The translations under genes were made by a program, and so were the position numbers. Below are positions 37,256-46,132 of a stretch of 64,000 nucleotides of DNA, one piece after another. The notes under the pieces were generated by a model, which saw only the letters and a list, made by a program, of their open reading frames with translations, made no database searches and was not told the DNA's origin. Source of the stretch: Salinibacterium sp. SWN248 (GTDB taxonomy: Bacteria; Actinomycetota; Actinomycetes; Actinomycetales; Microbacteriaceae); the NCBI RefSeq assembly GCF_015864575.1, contig NZ_JADYWW010000001.1, positions 1,387,719 through 1,451,718 of the forward strand, read 5' to 3'. Position 1 is the first letter of the stretch. Every line of letters begins with the position of its first letter.

Positions 37256-38047
37256 ATGACGAGCGAGCGATATACCCACGGCCATCACGAAAGTGTTTTG
37301 AAGTCTCACACGTGGCGCACGATCGCTAACTCGGCCGCGTACTTCGAGCCACGCCTTGAGGCGGGGCTCTCGTTGCTCGATATTGGGTGTGGACCGGGAA
37401 CGATCACGGCCGAGTTTGCCGAACGACTTGCTCCTGGTCGTGTTGTGGGGCTGGATGCCGCTTCCGCAGCGATCAAAAAAGCGTCGGCTTTCACTGCTGA
37501 CAACCTCAGTTTTGTGATGGGGGACGCGTATGCGCTGCCGTTCGATGACAACAGTTTCGATCTCGTGCATTCGCATCAGACGCTGCAGCATTTGGGCGAC
37601 CCGGTCGCGGCTCTTGTGGAGATGAAGCGGGTTGCCAAGCCGGGCGGCCTCATTGCGGTGCGTGATGTCGACTATGCGGGCACCATTTGCTTCCCTGAGC
37701 CGCCGGGGCTGAAGGTCTGGGCCGACCTCTACGACGCGGTGCACCGCAGCAATGGGGGAGAGCCGAATGCGGGTCGGCGCCTCAAGTCGTGGGCGATGCA
37801 GGCGGGATTGGCTGACGTCGCAACGTCGGCATCGATCTGGAACTTTTCCGACGAAGTCGACCGGGAGTGGTGGGGCAGCATGTGGGAGGCGCGAGTGCTG
37901 GAATCGGCGTTTGCTGCGGATGCTCTAGGGAAGTCGTTGGCGACGCAGGATGTGTTGCAGCAGATCAGCGATGCGTGGCGTGAGTGGGCTGATTCGCCCG
38001 AGGGGTGGATGGCGATGCCGCATGGGGAGATTCTCGCGCGCGTGTGA
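37256..38047 (+). CDS. Class I SAM-dependent methyltransferase (UbiE/COQ5 type)
   Basis: The 263-residue protein has the SAM-binding motif LLDIGCGPGT, the acidic VVGLDAA, FVMGDAYALPF and the post-motif FDLVHSHQTLQHL. An open frame extends upstream through the M3 gene, but MTSERYTHGHHESVLKSH at 37256 is the normal N-terminus for this group. The substrate is unknown. It is divergent from the peptidase gene. Confidence 0.9.
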   Translation: MTSERYTHGHHESVLKSHTWRTIANSAAYFEPRLEAGLSLLDIGCGPGTITAEFAERLAPGRVVGLDAASAAIKKASAFTADNLSFVMGDAYALPFDDNSFDLVHSHQTLQHLGDPVAALVEMKRVAKPGGLIAVRDVDYAGTICFPEPPGLKVWADLYDAVHRSNGGEPNAGRRLKSWAMQAGLADVATSASIWNFSDEVDREWWGSMWEARVLESAFAADALGKSLATQDVLQQISDAWREWADSPEGWMAMPHGEILARV

Positions 38048-38111
38048 GTGTGACTGTCTCTGCTGCCTCTGCTGTCTCTGCTGGCTCGGCGCGCGGTGTC
38101 TGCTCTATGAC

Positions 38112-38930
38112 CTAGCAGCCGATGCCGGTGGGGTTGGCGATGCAGTCTTGGTCAACGAGGACTGTGGTGGCGTGCCCTGCTGTGGCGGTGAGGGGCGGCG
38201 CGATGATGGTGAGGGTGCCGACGACGTTCTGCCAGCTGCTGCCGGCGACACGGTATTCGGCGGCGTAGGTGACGGCGAGGGTGATCGTGTAGTTGCCGGG
38301 TTCTTCGTAGACGTGGCTGGTGGGCGTGGGATCGAACTCGGTGATCCGGTATTTGTCCCAGGTTTTGCCGGGGTTGCTAGTGGTTGCGGTGCTGCCGTCG
38401 CCGTAGTCCCAGTTGTAGGCGATGGGGGTGAATCTGACTTGCGCGGTGCCACCGAAGAGGGTGCCGTCGACAACATGGGCGGATGTCGTGGCGTAGAAGT
38501 TGGTGTCGAGGCCGACGATCATCCACTGGTTGGGTTGCATCCCAGCGGTGGGGGTTTGTGGGCGGAAGCTGGCGACATCGGAGATCGTTACGGGGCCTGT
38601 GGTGGCCACGTCGGCGGGCGGCGTCCACGGCACGCACTCGATGCGTTGGATGTCGCACCATGCTTCCTCGACGCTGTCGAGCTCATCGTCGACGGGAATG
38701 TAGGCGACGCCGTCAGCCTCGTAGCCGGAGTCGAAGTTCCCGTCGCCTGAGCCGACGTGCTCTTGCGTAGCTTCTAGCTGAACTGTTCCGTTGCCAACGT
38801 CAGCTTGAGGGCACGAGCCAGAAAGTTTGCCAGCTAGTGTGCAGTCGGGGGACGAGGTTTGCAGGGGTCCACCTAACCCGCTTGCCCCAAGCAACAGAGC
38901 TGTCGACAGCAGAATGAGCTTGGTCAGCAT
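38112..38930 (-). CDS. Secreted PKD-domain-like protein
   Basis: The 272-residue protein has a signal peptide (MLTKLILLSTALLLGASG) and, near the C-terminus, a PKD-like beta-sandwich with YNWDYGDGS, then SHVYEEPGNYTITLAVTY. Cys pairs (CTLAGKLSGSC; CDIQRIEC; CIANPTGIGC) suggest disulfides. It starts within the last 7 bases of the lipoprotein gene, so the two are coupled. Function is unknown; PKD folds usually serve in surface binding. Confidence 0.78.
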   Translation of the reverse strand: MLTKLILLSTALLLGASGLGGPLQTSSPDCTLAGKLSGSCPQADVGNGTVQLEATQEHVGSGDGNFDSGYEADGVAYIPVDDELDSVEEAWCDIQRIECVPWTPPADVATTGPVTISDVASFRPQTPTAGMQPNQWMIVGLDTNFYATTSAHVVDGTLFGGTAQVRFTPIAYNWDYGDGSTATTSNPGKTWDKYRITEFDPTPTSHVYEEPGNYTITLAVTYAAEYRVAGSSWQNVVGTLTIIAPPLTATAGHATTVLVDQDCIANPTGIGC

Positions 38931-39472
38931 TTTTCGCCCCAAGGCTCCCGGTCAGAGACTCGCAGCGCATGAGCGGAATCGGAATAATCGAATGTGATCT
39001 GAGCGAGTTCGGTCGAAAACACCTCATCGGTAACGCGAGTGCCGTCAGGGTTGACTAGATAAACGTCCGACAGGTCTTCGCAGACGTAAATCACCAGCAA
39101 CTCGTGGAGCGACCCGTCCCTTGAATAACGCTGTAGTTGTGCGTCGTTGAACCTGACTTCACCGATGCTTCGAGTGTCCGCCTCCGCAAGTCGACTGTGA
39201 GACTCAATTAGCCCAGTGAGTTCGTCGCCGATAGCCACCGTAGCTAGGAGGCCTTCGTCGATGACGCCCTCGTTCAGATGAAAGTTTATAACTCGCAGGT
39301 ATTCCGCATAAGCCTCTTCAGCCGCAGCCAGCGCTTCTTCGTCGGTCGCGTAGGGCGCGACGAAGGTTGAGGTTGGCGCAGGTGCGGTACTCGCGTCGGA
39401 GGGCACGCAGCCGCTCAACGTGGCGAGGAGGAGGGCGCCAATCGATAGTCGTAGGAGATTCGGTTGGCGCAT
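38924..39472 (-). CDS. Lipoprotein of unknown function
   Basis: The 182-residue protein has a lipoprotein signal (MRQPNLLRLSIGALLLATLSGC) and a Thr/Ala/Pro spacer, then a soluble domain with DEEALAAAEEAYAEYLRVIN, suggesting a helical start and a mixed fold. It overlaps the PKD gene by 7 bases. I recognise no family; the pair probably forms a surface module. Confidence 0.78.
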   Translation of the reverse strand: MRQPNLLRLSIGALLLATLSGCVPSDASTAPAPTSTFVAPYATDEEALAAAEEAYAEYLRVINFHLNEGVIDEGLLATVAIGDELTGLIESHSRLAEADTRSIGEVRFNDAQLQRYSRDGSLHELLVIYVCEDLSDVYLVNPDGTRVTDEVFSTELAQITFDYSDSAHALRVSDREPWGEKC

Positions 39473-39529
39473 ACTACGACGCTAAACATCTGGGCCGATT
39501 GTGGTGCTCAACTATCCACAAGACCAGGT

Positions 39530-39581
39530 GTTGCTCGCTCCGGGCTGACGAGTGCGTGAGCACTGGCGCGGAGCGGGCAAC
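39530..39581. terminator. Long hairpin after the GNAT/small-protein gene pair
   Basis: GTTGCTCGCTCCG pairs with CGGAGCGGGCAAC over 13 bp (one G-U pair), and an inner stem AGTGC/GCACT (39551-39564) caps it. It lies between the small gene ending at 39609 and the lipoprotein gene starting at 39472, both on the minus strand. Confidence 0.55.
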
Positions 39582-39608
39582 AATCAATGTGGCTAGGAGC
39601 TAGGTGCC

Positions 39609-39839
39609 TTAGGAAGCAGCTTCTTCTACGGAAATGCTGCCATCGGCACCTTGGCGCACGGTGGTGCCATCGTCTAGTTCTGCGACTGGCCGCGATTCAA
39701 GCCAGGTGAGCGTCCAACGCCACGCGCTCGTATCGAGGTGAGCGACATCCGCTTCAACGCCAGCAATCGCTTCGCACATTTCTGCCGAAAGACGTTCGGG
39801 AACCGCTGCTCCGACCGACCATCGTGTGCCGAGCTGCAC
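39609..39839 (-). CDS. Small protein coupled to the GNAT gene
   Basis: The 76-residue soluble protein starts with GTG and reads VQLGTRWSVGAAVPERL, then TSAWRWTLTWLESRPVAELDDGTTV. The GTG shares its first base with the TAG stop of the GNAT gene (TAGTG), so translation is coupled. A start further upstream inside the GNAT gene is open but less natural. I do not recognise a characterised function. Confidence 0.7.
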   Translation of the reverse strand: MQLGTRWSVGAAVPERLSAEMCEAIAGVEADVAHLDTSAWRWTLTWLESRPVAELDDGTTVRQGADGSISVEEAAS

Positions 39840-40318
39840 TACACGCTCTTTTCGTACAAGATCCACGACGTGCGGTCAGCAACCTTGTCGTAGAGGCGCT
39901 TCGCGCTGTCATTCTCCTTGTTGGTGATCCAGCGGAGCTTTCCGCCACCATCTTCTGCTGCACGGGCAGCGATGTCATCGATGATCGTTCCGGCAACTCC
40001 GGCACCACGGTGCTCAGGGTCAACGTAAAGGTCATCCATGAACCAACCCCACGAAGCGGTGAAGGTATCGGGCAAACGACGGTAGAGCCCAAATGCACAC
40101 ACAATGCCGGGATCGGGAGCGCCCTCAGGAGCTACAGCTACAACTGCGTTGAGTTGTGCTGAGTCATCCATGAGCCATTCCCAGACACCCTGAACGATGG
40201 CATCGGTGAACTCGGTTTCGTAGAACACTCCGTAGTTGACGAAGTGATCTTTCCAGACTTCGAAATCGGTTTCTTGAATATCGCGAACGGTGTACGAAGG
40301 CTTCTCTGAGTTCGTCAT
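39839..40318 (-). CDS. GNAT-family N-acetyltransferase
   Basis: The 159-residue protein has the GNAT core: WFMDDLYVDPEHRGAGVAGTIIDDIAARA, in which RGAGVAG is the acetyl-CoA pyrophosphate loop, and a late NKENDSAKRLYDKVADR. The family acetylates amines on small molecules or proteins; the substrate is unknown. It lies downstream of valS with a hairpin between them. Confidence 0.9.
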   Translation of the reverse strand: MTNSEKPSYTVRDIQETDFEVWKDHFVNYGVFYETEFTDAIVQGVWEWLMDDSAQLNAVVAVAPEGAPDPGIVCAFGLYRRLPDTFTASWGWFMDDLYVDPEHRGAGVAGTIIDDIAARAAEDGGGKLRWITNKENDSAKRLYDKVADRTSWILYEKSV

Positions 40319-40342
40319 TTACTCAACAATACGCGGTTTTGG

Positions 40343-40370
40343 GGTTCGACGCCGAACTCGACGCCGAACC
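40343..40370 (-). terminator. Hairpin after valS
   Basis: On the minus strand GGTTCGGCGTCG and CGGCGTCGAACC form a 12-bp stem with G-U pairs and an AGTT loop, between the valS stop and the GNAT start. It has no U-run, so it may be a weak terminator or processing site. Confidence 0.5.
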
Positions 40371-40382
40371 CTTTGCCGGACT

Positions 40383-42977
40383 TTACACCGAAGCTTCGGG
40401 GGCTGCCTCAACCAAAACGATGTCGCGAACCTCAATCTCTTCCGCTTCAACAATCGTGAGGTCATGGATGCGACCCACAGCCTTCAAATCGTCGATGGCC
40501 GCAGCGATCAGGGCTGGTCCCGCGAGGGTAGCCGAGGTCACTTCAGTCTTCTGCGAAGCCTTCGCGTCTGTTTTAGCGCGTCGGATGCTGATGAGCGCTT
40601 GGCTAACCGCGTGGAACAGTCCGCTCGGCTCTGCCGTAACACCGAGTTCGTCGGCGGTAGGCCACGATGCCGCATGCACCGAGGTGTCGTGCGTCCAGCG
40701 CCAGACCTCTTCCGTAGCGAAGGGGAGGTAGGGCGCGAAGAGACGCAAGAACACGTCGATGGCGGTGTGCAACGCACGGTTGGCGCTTGCCTGGGCTTCG
40801 GGAGTTCCGGCGCCATAGGCACGTTCCTTCACGAGTTCGAGGTAGTCGTCGCAGAAGGTCCAGAAGAACTTCTCGGTGACTTCAAGTGCCTTCGCGTGAT
40901 CGAAGTTCTCGAGAGCCGTTGTGGCTTGGTCGACAACGGACGCGAGCTCAGTGAGCATTTCGAGGTCGAGCGCTTCGGTAACGACGGCAGTCGAGCCCGC
41001 AGCAACAATGGGCGCCGGGAACGAGTAAACGAACTTCGAGGCGTTCAAGACCTTGATCGCAAGACGGCGACCGATCTTGATCTGCTTCGGGTTCTGCGGG
41101 TCAAACGCTGCGTCAGTACCGAGGCGACTGGATGCTGCCCAATAGCGCACCGCATCCGAACCGTGGTCATCGAGCATGCCCTTGGGCGTAACAACGTTGC
41201 CCTTCGACTTGGACATCTTTTTGCGATCGGGGTCGACGATGAAGCCGGAGATGCCGGCGTTACGCCACGGCACAGTGCCGTGCTCAAGTTCAGAGCGCAA
41301 CGCGGTCGAGAACAACCACGTACGAATGATGTCTTGGCCCTGACTGCGCAGCGAGTAGGGGAAGACCACGTCGAAGAGCTCGGGGTCGGTCTCCCAACCA
41401 CCGGCAATCTGTGGGGTCAACGACGAGGTCGCCCACGTGTCCATGATGTCGAGTTCGCCCTCGAAGCCACCGGGAACACCACGCTGGTCTTCCGTGTAAC
41501 CGGGAGCGGTGTCTGAGGACGGGTCGATCGGCAGCGAAGCTTCGCTGGGGACGATCGGGGCACCCTTTTCGCCGTCGGCATCGAGCTCGTACCAGACGGG
41601 GATCGGCACACCGAAGAAGCGCTGGCGCGAAATGAGCCAGTCGCCCGTGAGGCCACCAACCCAGTTGTCGTACCGAACGCGCATGTGATCGGGGGTGAAG
41701 TTGATCTGCTTACCGGCCTCAAGAAGGCGGCTGCGCAGCTTCTCATCGCGGGCACCATTAGTGATGTACCACTGGCGCGTCGAAATGATCTCGAGAGGCT
41801 TGTCGCCCTTTTCGAAGAACTTCACCTGGTGCTGAATCGGCTTCGCGTCGCCGATCATTTCGCCAGACTCCTTGAGCAGAGCGACCATGGCGGCTTTCGC
41901 GCTGAAGACCGTCTTGCCCGCGAGTTCTGCGTAGGCAGCCTGAGCGGCGTCGCCCACGATGACATCGGGAGCGTCGGCAATGATGCGACCGTCGGCACCG
42001 ATGATCGTGCGGTTCGGCAGATCGAGCTCGCGCCACCAGACAACGTCAGTGACATCACCGAAGGTGCAAATCATCGCGATTCCGGAACCCTTGTCTTGCT
42101 GAGCAAGGTGGTGAGCCAGGATCGGAACCTCAACACCGAAGATCGGCGTCGTGACCATCGTGCCGAAGAGGTGCTTGTAACGCTCGTCATCGGGGTGAGC
42201 CACGAGCGCAACACACGCCGGTAGAAGCTCGGGGCGCGTCGTCTCAATGTGGATGTCGTCGCCATCCGCCTGGTGGAAAGCAAGACGGTGGTAGGCGGCA
42301 GGCTGCTCTTTGTCTTCGAGCTCGGCCTGCGCAACAGCGGTGCGGAACGTGACATCCCACAGCGTCGGAGCGAACGCCTGGTAGGCCTCGCCACGGTCGA
42401 GGTTGCGCAAGAATGCACGCTGAGCAGCACGCTGAGCGTCGTCACCGATGGTGCGGTAGGTGAGGTTCCAGTCAACGCTCAAACCAAGCTGGCGCCAGAG
42501 GCCTTCGAACTGCTTCTCGTCTTCGGCGGTCAGCGTCTCGCACAGCTCAACAAAGTTGCGGCGAGAAATGGGCAACTGCGCGGCAGCCTTTGTTGACTTG
42601 CCTTCGCCACCCTGCTGAGGAGGCTCGAAGCCCTCGTCGTAGGGGAGCGTGGGGTCGCAGCGCACACCGTAATAGTTCTGAACCCGACGCTCGGTGGGCA
42701 GACCATTGTCATCCCACCCCATCGGGTAGAAAATCTCCTTGCCACGCATGCGCTGAAAGCGCGTGACCAAGTCCATGTGGGTGTAGCTGAAGACGTGGCC
42801 AATGTGCAGGCTGCCGGATGCCGTTGGCGGGGGAGTATCGACCGAGAAGACACAGTCAGATCCCTCAGCAAGCGCCTTCTGGCGATCGAACCGGTACGTG
42901 CCTTCGTTCTCCCACACGGGAGCCCACTTGTTTTCGAGGCCTTCTAGGGCGGGCTTTTCGGGAACGCTCGACGACAT
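40383..42977 (-). CDS. valS: Valyl-tRNA synthetase
   Basis: The 864-residue class I synthetase has HIGH at 58-61 (SGSLHIGHVF), KMSKS at 587-591 (KKMSKSKGN), and the editing-domain stretch HIETTRPELLPACVALVAHPDD. The block GWDDNGLPTERRVQNYYGVRCDP is typical of the ValRS type seen in actinobacteria. The enzyme charges tRNA-Val and removes misacylated threonine. I chose ATG at 42977, with GGAG 8 bases upstream. No T-box is visible before it, unlike ileS. Confidence 0.97.
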   Translation of the reverse strand: MSSSVPEKPALEGLENKWAPVWENEGTYRFDRQKALAEGSDCVFSVDTPPPTASGSLHIGHVFSYTHMDLVTRFQRMRGKEIFYPMGWDDNGLPTERRVQNYYGVRCDPTLPYDEGFEPPQQGGEGKSTKAAAQLPISRRNFVELCETLTAEDEKQFEGLWRQLGLSVDWNLTYRTIGDDAQRAAQRAFLRNLDRGEAYQAFAPTLWDVTFRTAVAQAELEDKEQPAAYHRLAFHQADGDDIHIETTRPELLPACVALVAHPDDERYKHLFGTMVTTPIFGVEVPILAHHLAQQDKGSGIAMICTFGDVTDVVWWRELDLPNRTIIGADGRIIADAPDVIVGDAAQAAYAELAGKTVFSAKAAMVALLKESGEMIGDAKPIQHQVKFFEKGDKPLEIISTRQWYITNGARDEKLRSRLLEAGKQINFTPDHMRVRYDNWVGGLTGDWLISRQRFFGVPIPVWYELDADGEKGAPIVPSEASLPIDPSSDTAPGYTEDQRGVPGGFEGELDIMDTWATSSLTPQIAGGWETDPELFDVVFPYSLRSQGQDIIRTWLFSTALRSELEHGTVPWRNAGISGFIVDPDRKKMSKSKGNVVTPKGMLDDHGSDAVRYWAASSRLGTDAAFDPQNPKQIKIGRRLAIKVLNASKFVYSFPAPIVAAGSTAVVTEALDLEMLTELASVVDQATTALENFDHAKALEVTEKFFWTFCDDYLELVKERAYGAGTPEAQASANRALHTAIDVFLRLFAPYLPFATEEVWRWTHDTSVHAASWPTADELGVTAEPSGLFHAVSQALISIRRAKTDAKASQKTEVTSATLAGPALIAAAIDDLKAVGRIHDLTIVEAEEIEVRDIVLVEAAPEASV

Positions 42978-43091
42978 AATTACTCCGGTTCGATATGTGC
43001 GGCACCGAGTCAAAGAAGAGGTGCCTGAGTGTGAGGTGTACTACCAATCGTAACGGACGGCGTCGCATGAGGTCGCGCCGCGCGAGGACGT

Positions 43092-43754
43092 CTAGTTCTT
43101 TGTCACTGTGACCGTTTTGTGGGTGAGGTTTCCACCCGCATCCTCGAGCGTCACCGTGTAAATCTCGGTCTCATTGCTGCACTGGTAATCAAAGGTATAC
43201 GTCGCGGTGGTGGGAACCTCTTCATACGGCTCCTCCTTCGCGTTGGTGGTGCGCACCCCAAACCACGCCATGGTTGCGTCGGCGCTGCTCCAGGCAAAAG
43301 TGAGCTGACTTGTGGGGTTCGCAGCGGTGCAGTTTGCGCTGGTGGGCGCGCTGAAGGTGGCGAATGACGGACTCGCGGTTGCGGGCGGCGGAGCAGTCGT
43401 CGGCTCAGCAGTCGGCTCTGCTTCCTCCGTGGCAGAAGTGCTGGGCGTGGGAGTCTCGCTCGGTGTGGCCGAAGGGCTCTCCGATGGAACTGGCGTGATG
43501 TCGCCACCAGACCCGCGAGAGAACAGCAACGTCAGCATGATGACGACTGCAATCAGTAGCACCCCGCCAATGATCGACAAAATAATGAGGAGCTTGCGCG
43601 ACTTCGGTTCCGGCGATGACGGAGGATCGAGCGGCGGCCCGACCGGAGGCTCACCGCCACCCGGAGGTGGTGCTGCTCCCGCCGGCTCAAACCGCACCGT
43701 GGGCGCGTCACCATTCTGCGCATCGAAACGTTTGGTTGGTTGATCGTCACTCAT
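43092..43754 (-). CDS. Membrane-anchored protein with proline-rich cytoplasmic part and extracellular Ig-like domain
   Basis: The 220-residue protein has a Pro/Gly-rich N-terminal part (about 1-50), one membrane segment (LLIILSIIGGVLLIAVVIMLTLLF), a long Ser/Thr/Pro/Glu linker outside the cell and a C-terminal beta-rich domain with two Cys (CTAANPTSQLTFAWSSADA; YQCSNETEIYTVTLEDAGGN). That domain resembles Ig/PKD-like folds. Function is unknown. Confidence 0.75.
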   Translation of the reverse strand: MSDDQPTKRFDAQNGDAPTVRFEPAGAAPPPGGGEPPVGPPLDPPSSPEPKSRKLLIILSIIGGVLLIAVVIMLTLLFSRGSGGDITPVPSESPSATPSETPTPSTSATEEAEPTAEPTTAPPPATASPSFATFSAPTSANCTAANPTSQLTFAWSSADATMAWFGVRTTNAKEEPYEEVPTTATYTFDYQCSNETEIYTVTLEDAGGNLTHKTVTVTKN

Positions 43755-43854
43755 GGCTTAGCTCCAAGATGGGGGATCATGCAAGCAGTCCAGCGTGGCT
43801 GAAGCCTAACCCCGCGCTTCGACCCTGTCGAGAGGATCTCAGCAACCGCGCAGC

Positions 43855-44469
43855 TCAGCGATCGTGTGGTGAGAGAGGTGCCAGCGCGGTGTCGAACGCA
43901 CGGTTCACGAAGGGTTCGAGTCGTCCGCGCTGGGGGCCAGCATTGGCCCACTCTTGCGCAGCAGAGACGACACACGCGATGAGAGCGTAGGCGTGGGTGC
44001 GCGCGGTCGCCGCATCCACCCCGTGGCGCTCGAGGAAGCCACTCAGTAGGCGAGCCTGCGTCGCAAAGCGGCTCATTGCAGACGCCTGCAGTTCCGTCGC
44101 GCTACCAATCAGGTCGTACTGGGTGAGCACAAAAGGCACATGGCGCGATTCCAGCTCCGCCAGTGAACGCAGCATCGCCTGACGGATAGCAAGCGGGGCG
44201 GATGACGCGTCGCCGGTGTCGGTCGGCTGATCAGCCAGCGCCGCCCTCAGCCGCTCGGTCGCGGCATCCAGCTCGACCCAAAAGACTTCGCCCTTGGCCT
44301 CGAAATAGTTGAAGAACGTATTGCGGCTCACCCCGGCACGGGTAGCGATCTGATCGACGGTGGTGCCGGTGTAGCCATTCTCGATAAACAACTCGAAGGC
44401 AGCCTCTTGCAGGAGTTCGCGGGACGCAGCGGGTGGGCGGCCACGGGTGGGAGTGCGGGGAGGTGTCAC
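43855..44469 (-). CDS. TetR-family transcriptional regulator
   Basis: The 204-residue protein has the TetR helix-turn-helix (LLQEAAFELFIENGYTGTTVDQIATRAGVSRNTFFNYF) and a helical ligand domain. It starts with GTG 4 bases after the ABC ATPase gene and is thus the last gene of the peptide-type importer operon. It probably represses the operon through the inverted repeat at 49697-49719. The ligand is unknown. Confidence 0.9.
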   Translation of the reverse strand: MTPPRTPTRGRPPAASRELLQEAAFELFIENGYTGTTVDQIATRAGVSRNTFFNYFEAKGEVFWVELDAATERLRAALADQPTDTGDASSAPLAIRQAMLRSLAELESRHVPFVLTQYDLIGSATELQASAMSRFATQARLLSGFLERHGVDAATARTHAYALIACVVSAAQEWANAGPQRGRLEPFVNRAFDTALAPLSPHDR

Positions 44470-44473
44470 CGCA

Positions 44474-46132
44474 TCATCCTCTCACTCGTGGGAGAGCCGC
44501 AATCAACGACCGGGTATACGGATGCTGTGGCGCGATAAAGATTTCATCCGTCGGGCCCGTCTCCACAATGCGGCCCTCGTTGATGACGGCCACCCGATCA
44601 CTCATGTGGCGAATCACCCCAAGGTCGTGAGAGATGAAGAGATAGCTGAGGTGAAGGTGGCGCTGCAGCTCGTCGAGCAGATTCAGCACGCGAGCCTGAG
44701 TGGAAACATCCAGTGACGATACCGGCTCGTCGCAGAGGATCGTCTGCGGCCCCGGCGCGAGCGCGCGAGCAATTGCCACCCGCTGGCGCTGGCCGCCCGA
44801 TAAGAGCAGCGGGCGACGGTTCTTCACCGCGCGAGGCAGACCGACAGCATCGAGTAGCTCATCTGGCGTCGTCAGTGACTGGTGGTTCGCGGATGCTCCA
44901 GCGCTCAACGCATCGGTGAGGATGCGCTCGACGCTCAAGCGAGGATCGAAGGAGCTCAAGGCATCCTGATAAATCGCACCCAGCGTTGGGCGCAGCGGGC
45001 GGCGCTCGCGGGCATTCAGTGACCCCCACTCGTGGCCGGCGAGCAGCACTTCGCCGCTGTCAGCTGTCTCCAGGCCAAGGGCGATGCGCGCAATGGTGGT
45101 TTTGCCGGAGCCAGACTGGCCGACAAGGCCCAGAGTGGTGCCGGAAGCGAGGGTGAGCGAAACGTTGTCGAGCGCCTGAATTGCCGCCCCGTGCGGGGTG
45201 GGATAGCGGCGAGATACTCCGCGCAGTTCCAGCGCCGGTAGCGAGGAAGCGGCGGCGGTAGCTGTGGCAGCAGCTCCGGCGCTCGCGGAAGTGTCGGGGA
45301 CAGTGACGGCTTCGGCATCCGATGGCAGCGTCAGAGGAATGCCGCGCGTCACGTCAACCGGAATGGCTGCGAGCAACTGCTGGGTCGGCACTGTCGCCGG
45401 CGCTCGCAGCAAGCCCTTCGTTTCACCGGTTTCCACAATGCGGCCTTCGCTCATGACGGCCACGCGGTCGGCGACGCGAGAGACAACGGCCAAATCGTGG
45501 GTGATGAGGATCATGGCGGTGCCGTTGTTGCGCAACGACGACAGCAAGTCGAGCACGCGCGCTTGCACCGTGACATCGAGAGCGGTGGTGGGCTCGTCGG
45601 CGATGATGAGGGCAGGGCCGGCCGCGATTCCGGCAGCGATGAGGGCGCGTTGGCGCAGCCCGCCCGAGAGTTCGCCGGAGCGTTGCCGGGCTCGCAGCGC
45701 AGGATCGGGAATGCCCACGGCATCGAGCAGCTCAAGCACACGAGCCTGACGTTCGCGCTGGCTGAGGGTGGTGTGTAGCCGCAGCACATCATCGATTTCG
45801 CGGCCGACCGGGCGCAGCGGGTCGAGTGACACGAGCGCATCCTGCAACACCAGCCCAATGGATGCTCCGCGAATCGTTCTCCACCGTCGAGCACCGGGTG
45901 CCGGAAGGCTTTCTCCCGCCAAACTCAACTCGCTGAAGCTCACGTGGGCTCTGGCGGGCGCAAGCCCGAGCAGGGAGCGAGCTGTGACGCTCTTGCCTGA
46001 TCCCGACTCTCCGACAATGGCGAGGCATTCGCCGGCGGCGACGTCGAAGCTGACATCGTCAACGGCCGGGCGGGCGCTGCGGTCGAAGTGCACGCTGAGG
46101 TTGCTCACGCGCAGGAGCGGGGTGGCGGTCAT
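44474..46132 (-). CDS. Fused dipeptide/nickel-type ABC ATPase with two nucleotide-binding domains
   Basis: The 552-residue protein contains two complete ATPase domains joined by an Ala/Thr-rich linker. Domain 1 has Walker A GESGSGKS, signature SGGLRQR and Walker B ALIIADEP. Domain 2 has GQSGSGKT, SGGQRQR and TILCDEP. In most importers of this type (DppD/DppF, OppD/OppF) these are separate proteins. The start overlaps the upstream permease stop (ATGA); a longer open frame back to 46411 is antisense to the permease and not credible. Confidence 0.93.
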   Translation of the reverse strand: MTATPLLRVSNLSVHFDRSARPAVDDVSFDVAAGECLAIVGESGSGKSVTARSLLGLAPARAHVSFSELSLAGESLPAPGARRWRTIRGASIGLVLQDALVSLDPLRPVGREIDDVLRLHTTLSQRERQARVLELLDAVGIPDPALRARQRSGELSGGLRQRALIAAGIAAGPALIIADEPTTALDVTVQARVLDLLSSLRNNGTAMILITHDLAVVSRVADRVAVMSEGRIVETGETKGLLRAPATVPTQQLLAAIPVDVTRGIPLTLPSDAEAVTVPDTSASAGAAATATAAASSLPALELRGVSRRYPTPHGAAIQALDNVSLTLASGTTLGLVGQSGSGKTTIARIALGLETADSGEVLLAGHEWGSLNARERRPLRPTLGAIYQDALSSFDPRLSVERILTDALSAGASANHQSLTTPDELLDAVGLPRAVKNRRPLLLSGGQRQRVAIARALAPGPQTILCDEPVSSLDVSTQARVLNLLDELQRHLHLSYLFISHDLGVIRHMSDRVAVINEGRIVETGPTDEIFIAPQHPYTRSLIAALPRVRG

